In this document: positions 1-7,669 of the stretch, piece after piece | Position numbering within the stretch: position 1 is the first letter of the stretch | How the letters are laid out: each line of letters begins with the position of its first letter | From: Mesorhizobium_K quangtriensis | Lineage (GTDB): Bacteria; Pseudomonadota; Alphaproteobacteria; Rhizobiales; Rhizobiaceae | DNA: 64,000 nucleotides | Assembly: GCF_040081925.1 (NCBI RefSeq) | Contig: NZ_JBEBMF010000005.1 | Coordinates: 269,563-333,562, forward strand | Reading direction: 5' to 3' | The notes under the pieces: model-generated | Seen by the model: the letters and a program-made list of their open reading frames with translations, nothing else | Told to the model about the DNA's origin: nothing | Databases searched by the model: none | Translations under genes and position numbers: made by a program

Positions 1-821
1 GGCCGCGTGCTAAAACCATTGGTCCGCGCGTCGGACTGAATCTGGCGGATTTCCGCGACAATCTGGTCGAGCGTTGCAGCGATGACCTGATGAAGCAGGT
101 CCGGGTCGTCACCTTCGACGAAATACGGCTTGTATCCATAGCCACGAAACAGCGCCTCGAGTTCCTCATGGCTGATCCGGGCAAGGATTGTCGGGCTGGC
201 GATCTTGTAGCCGTTGAGGTGGAGGATCGGCAGAACCGCGCCGTCGCGCGCCGGATTGAGGAACTTGTTCGAGTGCCAGCTGGCAGCAAGCGGCGCGGTT
301 TCGGCTTCGCCGTCGCCCACTACGCAGGCGACCAGAAGGTCCGGATTGTCGAAGACGGCGCCATAGGCATGCATCAGCGAATAGCCGAGTTCGCCGCCCT
401 CGTTGATCGAACCCGGGATCTCCGCCGCGACATGGCTCGAAATGCCGCCAGGAAATGAAAACTGGGTGAACAGTTTTTTCAGCCCGTCTTCGTCCTGGGA
501 AATATCTGGATAGAATTCGCTGTACGTACCTTCAAGATAGGTGTTGGCCACCAGGCCAGGACCGCCGTGTCCGGGTCCCGCGACATAAATCATGTCGAGA
601 TCAAACTGTTTTATGATCCGGTTGAGATGGACGTAAATGAAGTTCAGCCCCGGCGTCGTCCCCCAATGGCCAAGCAGCCGCGGCTTCACGTGCTTCAAAT
701 GCAGCGGCTCCTTGAGCAGCGGGTTGTCGAAAAGGTAGATCTGGCCGACGGACAGAAAGTTGGCAGCCCGCCAGTAGGCGTGCATCTTCCGGAGGAGGTC
801 TGGCGAGAGCGGCTCGTTCAT
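1..821 (-). CDS. xfp: Phosphoketolase, N-terminal part (gene runs off the left edge)
   Basis: About 273 residues from ATG at 821 read leftward without a stop to base 1. The translation matches the thiamine-diphosphate-dependent xylulose-5-P/fructose-6-P phosphoketolase family: it opens with the typical N-terminal stretch (MHAYWRAANFLSVGQIYL), then has LGHWGTTPGLN, the YVAGPGHGGPG loop and the VVGDGEAETAPLA cofactor motif. The enzyme cleaves a sugar phosphate with inorganic phosphate to give acetyl phosphate and a shorter aldose phosphate. It overlaps the acetate kinase stop codon (ATGA), so the two are probably translationally coupled, and acetate kinase would turn the acetyl phosphate into ATP. 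The C-terminal two thirds of the roughly 800-residue family lie outside the window. Confidence 0.95.
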   Translation of the reverse strand, partial: MNEPLSPDLLRKMHAYWRAANFLSVGQIYLFDNPLLKEPLHLKHVKPRLLGHWGTTPGLNFIYVHLNRIIKQFDLDMIYVAGPGHGGPGLVANTYLEGTYSEFYPDISQDEDGLKKLFTQFSFPGGISSHVAAEIPGSINEGGELGYSLMHAYGAVFDNPDLLVACVVGDGEAETAPLAASWHSNKFLNPARDGAVLPILHLNGYKIASPTILARISHEELEALFRGYGYKPYFVEGDDPDLLHQVIAATLDQIVAEIRQIQSDARTNGFSTR

Positions 822-2026
822 GTGCGAAGTTCCTTGTGAGAAGCGTGGTCCAGGACGCGGCCGACCGCCTTGGCGATCATCAATTCTTCATCCGTCGCGA
901 TCACGCGGACGCTGACGTAGTCCGCATCCATGGAAATGACCGGCTCGTTGTTATCGTTCCGCCTCGCGTCGAGATGAATGCCGAGGAAATCGAGATCGGT
1001 ACAAATGCGCGCCCGGACAACCGGGGAATTCTCGCCGATGCCGCCGGTGAAGACCAGCGTATCGAGCCCGCCAAGCGCTGCAGCCAGCGCGCCGATGCTC
1101 TTCCTGATCTGATAGCAGAACAGATCGACGGCTTCGGATGCGCGAACGTCGTCCGCTTCGCGATCCAGCAGATCGCGCAGATCCGAACTGGTTTCCGAAA
1201 CGCCGAGCAATCCGGACTCGTGATTGACCATGCGGTGGAATCGCTCGACCGTCATGCCCTCTGTGCGGACCAAAAACATAAGCAGCCCCGGATCGAGATC
1301 GCCGGCCCGTGTGCCCATGGGCACGCCGGCGGCGGGCGTGAATCCCATGGTTGTGTCGATGCCATTGCCGTTCCGAACCGCCGACAGGCTGACGCCATTG
1401 CCGAGGTGAGCCAGGATCAAGCGGCCCGAGGCTGCCTCTTCGCCCGCGACGCGCGTCAGTTCCTCGACGAGATATTCATAGGAAAGGCCGTGGAAACCAA
1501 GGCGCTCGACGCCCAACGCCCCGTAGCGCCGGGGAATCGGCAGGATTTTCGCCACCCGCGGCATGTTTTGGTGAAAGGCGGTGTCGAAGCAGGCGACCTG
1601 CGCCAACGTCGGGGCGCGAGCGCTGAACAGTTCGATCAGCGCTATCTCGGACGGCAGGTGCTCGGGCGCATAGGCGCTGATGCGCCGCAATTCGTCCATC
1701 AATTCGTTTGTCACGGGTTGCGGCTCCTTGTAGCGTGCACCGCCGTTGACGACACGATGGCCGATCGCCTTCAACGAAGCCAGCCCGATGCGCCGGTCGA
1801 GCCAATCGAGAAGGAAGCTCGCGGCCGCCCGATGATCCATCTCGCCGATCGGCTGGCTCTCCTTCTCGCCGCCGGCCAAATCCGTGAAGCTGAGCGTCGT
1901 CTCCCGCCCGCCGATCCGATCTATCTTGCCGTGCAGCCGCCGGATGGTGGCCGCGCCATTCTCGAACATGGCGAACTTGATGCTCGACGAGCCGCCATTG
2001 ATCGTCAGCACCCATGGTTCGGGCAT
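818..2026 (-). CDS. ackA: Acetate kinase
   Basis: A 402-residue protein of normal family length. It carries the N-terminal phosphate-binding signature INGGSSSIKF, the HRVVNGG region, the ACFDTAFHQNMP motif, the second signature LGFHGLSYEYL, and the ATP-binding LGNGVSLSAV and FTGGIGENSP loops. It catalyses acetyl phosphate + ADP to acetate + ATP in the cytoplasm. The start lies 2 bases after the stop of the ATP-grasp gene, and the stop overlaps the start of the phosphoketolase gene, so the three form a tight operon. Together with phosphoketolase it gives substrate-level ATP from sugar phosphates, a route often expressed under oxygen limitation. Confidence 0.97.
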   Translation of the reverse strand: MPEPWVLTINGGSSSIKFAMFENGAATIRRLHGKIDRIGGRETTLSFTDLAGGEKESQPIGEMDHRAAASFLLDWLDRRIGLASLKAIGHRVVNGGARYKEPQPVTNELMDELRRISAYAPEHLPSEIALIELFSARAPTLAQVACFDTAFHQNMPRVAKILPIPRRYGALGVERLGFHGLSYEYLVEELTRVAGEEAASGRLILAHLGNGVSLSAVRNGNGIDTTMGFTPAAGVPMGTRAGDLDPGLLMFLVRTEGMTVERFHRMVNHESGLLGVSETSSDLRDLLDREADDVRASEAVDLFCYQIRKSIGALAAALGGLDTLVFTGGIGENSPVVRARICTDLDFLGIHLDARRNDNNEPVISMDADYVSVRVIATDEELMIAKAVGRVLDHASHKELRT

Positions 2027-2028
2027 GC

Positions 2029-3315
2029 TCAGATTACCAACACGGGGGCAAAGCCGCCACCCGGCGTCCGGAAATTCGTGGTCTGGCCCTGATAGAGACG
2101 CGCGGCTGCCAAGAGGATCCGGCCATCATAAGTGTATAGCCGCACGTCCATCTTGCGCAGTGCGGGTGCGCCATCGATCTCGATCATGCGCTGCCCGGGT
2201 GCGGCGAAAGCTTGGGCCACGAAGCCACCCCGGGCGATCTCGGTCCATACCCCTTTCGTTATCTTGTCGCCGCGGTAGACCGCCTTGCTGCCATGGCCGG
2301 AGAGCGGCTTGAAGAACATGTCCTTGCGGGATTGCCAGAGCGTGTCCGCATTGTCGGGCGTGACCAGAACGGTTCGTGGAACACCGGCAAGCCGCAAGCG
2401 CATGTCTGCAGAAAAGTCGAAGGCTTCCAGCGCCGCCGGATCGGACAGAAGCGTCAGATTGCGCTTGGCCGCAAAAAGCGCATGGTTGTGCGGATTGGGC
2501 GTGACCACCACCGCGCCGTCGCGATACGCCGCTCTAAGCACCGCATGCTCCGGGCGATCCAGCGCGAAATCGACTAGGCGATTATACACGAGGTCGATCT
2601 CTTGGCCGGCGAGCCGGAGCCTGCCGCCTTCATAGTGCAACTCGCTTGCGTCGCCAATCTCAGCATCGATGCCGTGCTTCAGCAACAACTGCCGGGCAAG
2701 AATAAATTCCGGATAGAGGTACTGCTCCTCCGGCTGGTCATCAATGATCGCGATTCGTCGCGGCGCACCGGCGCCGCGCTGGCGCCGCCATTCGCTCTTA
2801 AACATCGCGACAACGCTGGTTTCGAAATCATCGTCTCTGGCGCCGATCAGACCTTGCTCGACCTCCCCGCAGCAGGCCGTCTGGGCCTTGGCCAGCAAGG
2901 CATTGAGGAACGCCCCGCCAGCGTTGGTGTTCACTTCGATCAGCTTGGGGCCGTCGTCACCGAGGTGAAAATCGTAACCCATCAGCGCGCCGGACGGGCC
3001 GAAATCCTGCTGCGCGATTTCGGGGGCCCAAGAGAGGACTGCGTCGCGGTAGGCCGGCAATTTCGTCGCCGCCTCGATCGCATCGACGATCCCGCGCATC
3101 TCTTCGATGACGGATTTGGAGAGGAACACTGGAACATTGGAAAACAGATGCGGCCGGGAGTTGTTGAAAGCCTCGTAGAAGCCCGCATCGCCGGCCTCGT
3201 GATCCAACGCCGACTGCAGCGCTGCGCGGTCGAGCGTAATGCAGAAGCAATTCCGGTTGAGCCGCTCTGTCGCGGAACGGCCGACCTCTGCCAGAGCGGG
3301 ATCCTTGACGTTCAT
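2029..3315 (-). CDS. ATP-grasp superfamily protein of unknown substrate
   Basis: 428 residues from ATG at 3315, preceded by a good AAGGACA ribosome site. An upstream in-frame start at 3402 exists but lacks one. The segment GPKLIEVNTNAGGAFLNALL looks like an ATP-grasp core (E-x-N metal ligands), and a later stretch near MFFKPLSGHGSKAVYRG fits the lysine/glycine-rich nucleotide loop of ATP-grasp ligases. Such enzymes join a carboxylate to an amine or thiol through an acyl phosphate, but the substrate cannot be read here. It is the first gene of the operon with acetate kinase and phosphoketolase, suggesting a role in the same condition. Family-level assignment is moderately sure; the function is unknown. 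Confidence 0.7.
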   Translation of the reverse strand: MNVKDPALAEVGRSATERLNRNCFCITLDRAALQSALDHEAGDAGFYEAFNNSRPHLFSNVPVFLSKSVIEEMRGIVDAIEAATKLPAYRDAVLSWAPEIAQQDFGPSGALMGYDFHLGDDGPKLIEVNTNAGGAFLNALLAKAQTACCGEVEQGLIGARDDDFETSVVAMFKSEWRRQRGAGAPRRIAIIDDQPEEQYLYPEFILARQLLLKHGIDAEIGDASELHYEGGRLRLAGQEIDLVYNRLVDFALDRPEHAVLRAAYRDGAVVVTPNPHNHALFAAKRNLTLLSDPAALEAFDFSADMRLRLAGVPRTVLVTPDNADTLWQSRKDMFFKPLSGHGSKAVYRGDKITKGVWTEIARGGFVAQAFAAPGQRMIEIDGAPALRKMDVRLYTYDGRILLAAARLYQGQTTNFRTPGGGFAPVLVI

Positions 3316-3526
3316 GTACTGTCCTTGCCTTTTGTTGGCCGCGTTCCTAGAGGAGGTGGCAGCTTGCAGCATCGACCAGATTGCTGTCGAGACTGCGCGC
3401 ATCCAGCCGCATGAAACTCGTGATCCATTTTTTTAGGGCTTCCACGACATCAGACCGACAAGCGAGACGTCCCATCAGCGTCTAAAGGATTGCCTAGCCA
3501 CGTACGGCGCTCAATTTATTCTGACT

Positions 3527-3540
3527 TTGATTTGCATCAA
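3527..3540. promoter_or_regulatory. FNR/FixK-type box
   Basis: The sequence TTGAT-TTGC-ATCAA is a perfect match to the FNR/ANR/FixK consensus TTGAT-N4-ATCAA, with one further matched base on each side (CTTTGAT / ATCAAAG). It lies 35 bases upstream of the ATG at 3575, so it sits close to the expected promoter of the copper block, and about 210 bases upstream of the divergent ATP-grasp/ackA/phosphoketolase operon. It could serve either or both. Binding is inferred from the motif only. Confidence 0.7.
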
Positions 3541-3574
3541 AGCTGTGATCGTGATTGGCTCTAGACTTCAAGAA

Positions 3575-3985
3575 ATGAAGCTCATGCTGAACCACTTCCG
3601 CGTCCTGTTCGTCGCGATCATCCTGATCGCCGGCAGCGCGATGGTGAGCAGTGCACCGGTTCTTGCCGGGGAAACCTGGGATACCGCTGTCGAATTCGGC
3701 GTTGCCGGTGACAGTACGGCTCTCCCCGCCAACGGTTTAGACCCAGTGACAAGTCACACTGCGGCAACAGCCCAGGACAGCCACCACAACGGTTGCCGGC
3801 AGGACTGCAGCACGAATTGCATGTCCTCGACCGGATCGGGTTGTTGCGGAGCCGCCGTTCCCTTGACAAGTGGGTGCGAGACTCTCGATCGAGCCTCAAT
3901 CGCTGCATACGGCTTGGATGCCGGGTTCGTGGGAACAGGCATCAATCCCGAGGCTCTCCTGCAACCTCCCCGTTTCTTCGCCTGA
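3575..3985 (+). CDS. Small secreted Cys/His-containing protein, unknown function
   Basis: 136 residues from ATG at 3575. A longer frame begins inside the FNR box and is rejected for that reason. Residues about 1-31 form a signal peptide: a hydrophobic core (LFVAIILIAGSAMV) ending at APVLAGE. The mature part has a cluster of His and Cys (DSHHNGCRQDCSTNCMSS, then GCCGA) that could bind metal. It heads the copper-resistance block and resembles in layout the secreted protein at 20894-21313. No named family was recognised; a periplasmic metal-binding or metal-buffering role is inference from composition and position. Confidence 0.65.
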   Translation: MKLMLNHFRVLFVAIILIAGSAMVSSAPVLAGETWDTAVEFGVAGDSTALPANGLDPVTSHTAATAQDSHHNGCRQDCSTNCMSSTGSGCCGAAVPLTSGCETLDRASIAAYGLDAGFVGTGINPEALLQPPRFFA

Positions 3986-4153
3986 CACCGCGATCCCGCG
4001 CCCCCGCGGGTACCTGAGGCTGTTCACCTGCAGCGCTCATCGACCCGCTGTCCCGCGAGCAATCCCGAAATCCAACTGTACCGACGATCCTGGCTGCCTT
4101 CGCACCCAATGGGAGTTCGCCCGTCCAGTCACTTCAACGACAAGGAAACAGCT

Positions 4154-4681
4154 ATGAAAGCCCACATTCGATTGATCACTCTTGCCGCATTCGCAATCGC
4201 GTCCGGCGCGGCGTTCGCTCAGACAGATGAGCACCACCCAGACGCCGACGCGCCCAAAGCTCCGCTGGCGGCGCCGGCCCAGGAATCAACCCCGGGCAGC
4301 ATGCCGGAGCAATGCACGGAGATGATGTCGATGATGCAGACCATGATGCCGATGATGCAGAAGATGATGCCGATGATGCAGGGCGGCATGATGCAGGGCA
4401 TGCCGATGGACACTGCCAACATGTCCGATGCCACAAAGGCATATACGGAGGCCATGAAGAAAATGGACGGCCCGATGATGCAGGGCGTCCAGGCCGCCGA
4501 CCCCGATGTCGCTTTTGTCCAGGCGATGATCCCGCACCATGAGGGCGCTATCGACATGGCCCGAGCCGTTTTGCAGTTCGGCCAGGATGATGAGGTCAAG
4601 GCTTGGGCAAATCAGATGATCACCGCCCAGGAAACCGAAACCGCCAAAATGCAGGAATGGCTCAAGCAGCGCGCCAAATAG
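4154..4681 (+). CDS. DUF305 periplasmic protein with a methionine-rich segment
   Basis: 175 residues from ATG at 4154, with AAGGAAA just upstream; an in-frame ATG at 4109 lacks this. Residues 1-22 are a signal peptide ending AFA-Q. Residues about 55-85 are extremely Met-rich (repeats of MMxMM and MMQGGMMQGMPMD), the type of stretch that binds Cu(I) in copper proteins. The C-terminal half is a DUF305 (ferritin-like four-helix) domain with the hallmark FVQAMIPHHEGAIDMAR. Family members occur in copper and silver resistance islands. Here it precedes DUF5676, DUF2933, a multicopper oxidase and a copper ATPase, so periplasmic copper binding is a reasonable inference. Confidence 0.88.
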   Translation: MKAHIRLITLAAFAIASGAAFAQTDEHHPDADAPKAPLAAPAQESTPGSMPEQCTEMMSMMQTMMPMMQKMMPMMQGGMMQGMPMDTANMSDATKAYTEAMKKMDGPMMQGVQAADPDVAFVQAMIPHHEGAIDMARAVLQFGQDDEVKAWANQMITAQETETAKMQEWLKQRAK

Positions 4682-4694
4682 GTGGAGAAGCCCA

Positions 4695-4973
4695 ATGAAC
4701 AGACTTAGCACTCTGTCGGTCGGCATCGCGCTGGGCTTAACGCTCGCTCTTCTGAGCATGCTGTGTGCTCTGACTTTTGCGCTCTGGCCGGACGCAACAC
4801 TCGACTTCTTCGGCGCTTTCTCCCACGGGCTCGACTTCGGCACAATTAAATCCGCCGCGCCGATCAGCCCCGGTCGGGCTCTCTACGGCATTGTCGGTCT
4901 TGGAATCGTCGGCCTCGTCGCGGGTGTCGTCTACGCTTCGATCTACAATGTCGCCGCCACCGGGCGGCGGTAG
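4695..4973 (+). CDS. DUF5676-type small membrane protein
   Basis: 92 residues with two predicted membrane segments (about 8-30 and 62-84). The N-terminal segment is followed by LWPDATLDFFGAFSHGLDF, a pattern typical of the DUF5676 family found with copper-handling genes. GGTGGAGAAG about 14 bases upstream is a good ribosome site, and the start lies 13 bases after the DUF305 stop, so co-transcription is likely. The function of the family is unknown; the context suggests a copper or heavy-metal stress role at the inner membrane. Confidence 0.8.
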   Translation: MNRLSTLSVGIALGLTLALLSMLCALTFALWPDATLDFFGAFSHGLDFGTIKSAAPISPGRALYGIVGLGIVGLVAGVVYASIYNVAATGRR

Positions 4974-5043
4974 AGGTGGCCCCTATGCAGAAGCAGGCCA
5001 TCACAAAACTCTCCTCAAATCACCAGTGGAAGGAGCCCACCCC

Positions 5044-5370
5044 ATGAATCCGCAGGCACAACATCCAGCCAGTCACCCGGCCGGGCATGAGCCGGAACCC
5101 GAGTTCGAGCCAAGGCCGAGCGGGTTTTGGACTTCGAAGGCGGGGCTCGTCACGATTGGCTTCCTGCTGATCGCCGCCTTTTTCCTTCTCTCCGAGCACC
5201 GGGCGCATGCGCTCGGTGTCCTTCCCATCCTGCTGCTGGCCGCCTGTCCTCTGCTTCACATGTTCATGCACAGCGGCCATCAGGGGCATGGCAGTCACGG
5301 GAGGCATACCCAGCACAAGGAAATTGAGCCGGGCGCGCAGAATGGTTCGAAGCTTGGAAAAGGAGCATGA
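5044..5370 (+). CDS. DUF2933-type membrane protein with His-rich tail
   Basis: 108 residues from ATG at 5044, preceded by GGAAGGAG. The N-terminus is Pro/Glu-rich, then two hydrophobic segments (AGLVTIGFLLIAAFFLLSEH and ALGVLPILLLAACPLLHMFM) as in the DUF2933 family. The tail is His-rich (HSGHQGHGSHGRHTQHK). DUF2933 proteins are common in copper islands. The stop codon overlaps the start of the next gene (ATGA), indicating coupling. The exact function is unknown; metal binding by the tail is inferred from composition. Confidence 0.82.
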   Translation: MNPQAQHPASHPAGHEPEPEFEPRPSGFWTSKAGLVTIGFLLIAAFFLLSEHRAHALGVLPILLLAACPLLHMFMHSGHQGHGSHGRHTQHKEIEPGAQNGSKLGKGA

Positions 5371-6041
5371 CCATGGTCGAGCAATCCTCCGCTTATGGCC
5401 TCTGGGGTCTGGTCATCATCAATTCGGCGGTTTTTATCCTCTTCGCCTTCAGCTTTTTCAAGCCGCGGACGGCCCGCGACTGGCGCTCCTTCGGCGCATT
5501 CAGCGCCTTCCTGGTGGCACTGTTTGCTGAGATGTATGGGTTCCCGCTGACGATCTATCTGCTCTCGGGTTGGCTTCAATCGCGGTTCCCGGCCATTGAC
5601 TGGTTTTCGCATGATGCCGGCCATCTCCTGGAGATGATGTTCGGCTGGCGGCTGAACCCGCATTTCGGTCCATTCCACGTCCTCAGCTTCATCCTGATTG
5701 GCGGCGGCTTCGTGCTGATCTCGGCTGCCTGGCGCGTGCTCTATGAGGCGCAGCAGCAAAGCCGCCTCGCAGCGGGAGGCCCGTATGCGTATGTCCGCCA
5801 TCCGCAATATGTCGGTTTTGTGCTCGTCCTGGCGGGCTTCCTCGTCCAGTGGCCGACCCTACTGACGCTGGCGATGTTCCCCATTCTTGTCGGCATGTAC
5901 GTGCGGCTTTCCTTCACGGAGGAGCGTGAAGCGAGAAAGGAATTTGGCGAAGCATACGACCGCTATGCGGGCCACGTGCCCGCCTTCTTCCCGGATTTGA
6001 AGCGGCTGTTCGGCGCCACCGAAAAGCCCCGCACGCGATGA
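5367..6041 (+). CDS. Isoprenylcysteine methyltransferase-like (ICMT/PEMT) integral membrane protein
   Basis: 224 residues with five or so membrane helices. The C-terminal half carries the ICMT/phospholipid methyltransferase signature: GGPYAYVRHPQYVGF, then EEREARKEFGEAYDRYAG and a VPAFFP end, which form the S-adenosylmethionine site in this superfamily. Members are frequent in metal-resistance operons, where the real methyl acceptor is unknown. The start ATG at 5367 overlaps the DUF2933 stop; a second ATG two codons on (5373) is possible. The gene lies directly upstream of the multicopper oxidase. Confidence 0.85.
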   Translation: MTMVEQSSAYGLWGLVIINSAVFILFAFSFFKPRTARDWRSFGAFSAFLVALFAEMYGFPLTIYLLSGWLQSRFPAIDWFSHDAGHLLEMMFGWRLNPHFGPFHVLSFILIGGGFVLISAAWRVLYEAQQQSRLAAGGPYAYVRHPQYVGFVLVLAGFLVQWPTLLTLAMFPILVGMYVRLSFTEEREARKEFGEAYDRYAGHVPAFFPDLKRLFGATEKPRTR

Positions 6042-6158
6042 ATTCCCACTCCACTTGCACCCCAGGCTGGACGCCTCGGGGCGGCGGATTGGAGCCATTT
6101 GTCCCAAATGAGCCCCCTCAATTCCGAGATTTCGAACTCAAAACCGATGGAAACGACC

Positions 6159-7586
6159 ATGAAACGCCGAGAATTCCTTAAAGCCGCAATCGCCGGCGCC
6201 GCAGCTTTCGCGGTACCGCCAACTTTGCTCACAGCGGCCGTCGCCGGTCAGCCGGCCGGCCAGACGCTGCTTAGCATTGTCCGTCGCACGATCGAGGTGA
6301 ACGGCAAGGCTGCCAGCGTCTTCGGCCTCCAGCAGGCAGACGGCTCGCAGGGCCTCCGTTTGCGGGCTGGGGATGCCTTCAATGTCTTGCTCCGTAACGA
6401 GACTGCCGAGTCGACCATCATCCACTGGCACGGCCTGACGCCGCCATGGCAAAGCGACGGCGTCGGCGAGGCACCGCTGCCTCTCATCGCCGCCGGAGCC
6501 GATCGCGCTTTCGACTTTGCGGTCGGCAAGGCGGGCACCCATTGGATGCATGCCCACACGCTACAGGAGCAGGCGCTTCTCGCCGCGCCGCTGATCGTCG
6601 CCGATCCAAACGACGATAAAAGAGACGAGCAGGAGATTGTCATTCTCCTTCACGACTTCTCGTTTTCGTCGCCGGAGGAACTGCTGGCCGGTCTGACAGG
6701 CGGTGAGGCTACGCCGATGCAACATGGCGGCATGGCCATGTCCGGGGCGGGTGCCGGCACCATGGCGGGAATGAACCACGGCGGCATGGCTATGGATCTC
6801 AATGACATCGAATATGATGCCTATCTGGCCAACGACCGGACTCTGGACGATCCGGAGATCGTGCCGGTCGAACCAGGCGGACGCGTGCGGGTGCGGATCA
6901 TCAACGGCGCGACCGCGACCGCGTTCACGATCGATTTCGGCGAACTTGAAGGAGAACTGATCGCGGTCGACGGTCAGGACGTCGAGCCGGTCAAGGGCAG
7001 CCGCTTCCCGATGACGATGGGACAGCGCATCGACGTCCGCGTGCAACTGCCGCGCGAAGCCCGTTCATTTCCGATCCTGGCGCTGCGCGAGGGGAGCAAG
7101 GAGCGGACCGGCGTCATCCTGCGCCCGGCAGGGGCGGCGGTGGCCAAGATCGCGACGTCCGGAGATGGCGACGCCCCGGTTCTCGATCTGGCGCTCGAGG
7201 CGCAGCTGCGGGCTGTTGCGCCACTTGTATCGCGCCAGGCGGAAAAGACGTTCGACATGGCGCTCACCGGCGACATGGCGGCCTACCGCTGGGGCCTGCA
7301 GACGAGCCCGCCGCTCGTCGTAGATCCGGGCGACCGCGTGGAAGTGACGCTGCGCAACACCAGCATGATGGCGCATCCGATGCACCTGCACGGCCATCAT
7401 TTCCAGGTCGTCGCGATTGATGGACTGCGCTTTGCGGGAGCGGTGAGGGATACGGTCCTGCTACCTCCCAATCGCTCGGTGACGATCGCCGTCGATGCCG
7501 ACAATCCCGGCCAGTGGGCCTTCCACTGCCACCATCTCTACCACATGGCGACCGGGATGATGTCGACCTTCGCCTATCGAACCTAA
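6159..7586 (+). CDS. Multicopper oxidase, CopA/PcoA-like, Tat-exported
   Basis: 475 residues from ATG at 6159 (another ATG at 6147 is in frame). The N-terminus MKRREFLKAAIAGAAAF is a twin-arginine signal, expected for an enzyme folded with copper in the cytoplasm. All four copper-ligand motifs are visible: IIHWHG, GTHWMHAH, HPMHLHGHHF and the C-terminal HCHHLYHMATGMM. A Met/His-rich insertion (MQHGGMAMSG through MNHGGMAMD) near residues 190-215 resembles the Cu(I)-binding region of CopA/PcoA and CueO. It probably oxidises periplasmic Cu(I) to Cu(II). The copper ATPase follows after a possible attenuator hairpin. Confidence 0.93.
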   Translation: MKRREFLKAAIAGAAAFAVPPTLLTAAVAGQPAGQTLLSIVRRTIEVNGKAASVFGLQQADGSQGLRLRAGDAFNVLLRNETAESTIIHWHGLTPPWQSDGVGEAPLPLIAAGADRAFDFAVGKAGTHWMHAHTLQEQALLAAPLIVADPNDDKRDEQEIVILLHDFSFSSPEELLAGLTGGEATPMQHGGMAMSGAGAGTMAGMNHGGMAMDLNDIEYDAYLANDRTLDDPEIVPVEPGGRVRVRIINGATATAFTIDFGELEGELIAVDGQDVEPVKGSRFPMTMGQRIDVRVQLPREARSFPILALREGSKERTGVILRPAGAAVAKIATSGDGDAPVLDLALEAQLRAVAPLVSRQAEKTFDMALTGDMAAYRWGLQTSPPLVVDPGDRVEVTLRNTSMMAHPMHLHGHHFQVVAIDGLRFAGAVRDTVLLPPNRSVTIAVDADNPGQWAFHCHHLYHMATGMMSTFAYRT

Positions 7587-7592
7587 GACATC

Positions 7593-7623
7593 TGCGGGCC
7601 GCAGTGATTGTCCGCGGCCTGCA
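7593..7623 (+). terminator. Terminator-like hairpin between multicopper oxidase and copper ATPase
   Basis: The arms TGCGGGCCGC and GCGGCCTGCA pair over 10 positions with one mismatch around an 11-base loop. No T-run follows, so it may only attenuate transcription or stabilise the upstream message. Confidence 0.4.
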
Positions 7624-7669
7624 CAACCAAACCGCAGCCATCTTGCTGCTAAAAAAATAGGATCTGACC

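Noticed and set aside
836..2092. Long open frame on the plus strand opposite acetate kinase
   Set aside because: It is the antisense shadow of a clear acetate kinase gene and shows no domain or signal.
4312..4440. Possible tandem repeat in the DUF305 gene
   Set aside because: The repetition comes from Met codons (ATGATG...) in a Met-rich coding stretch, not a DNA repeat with its own role.
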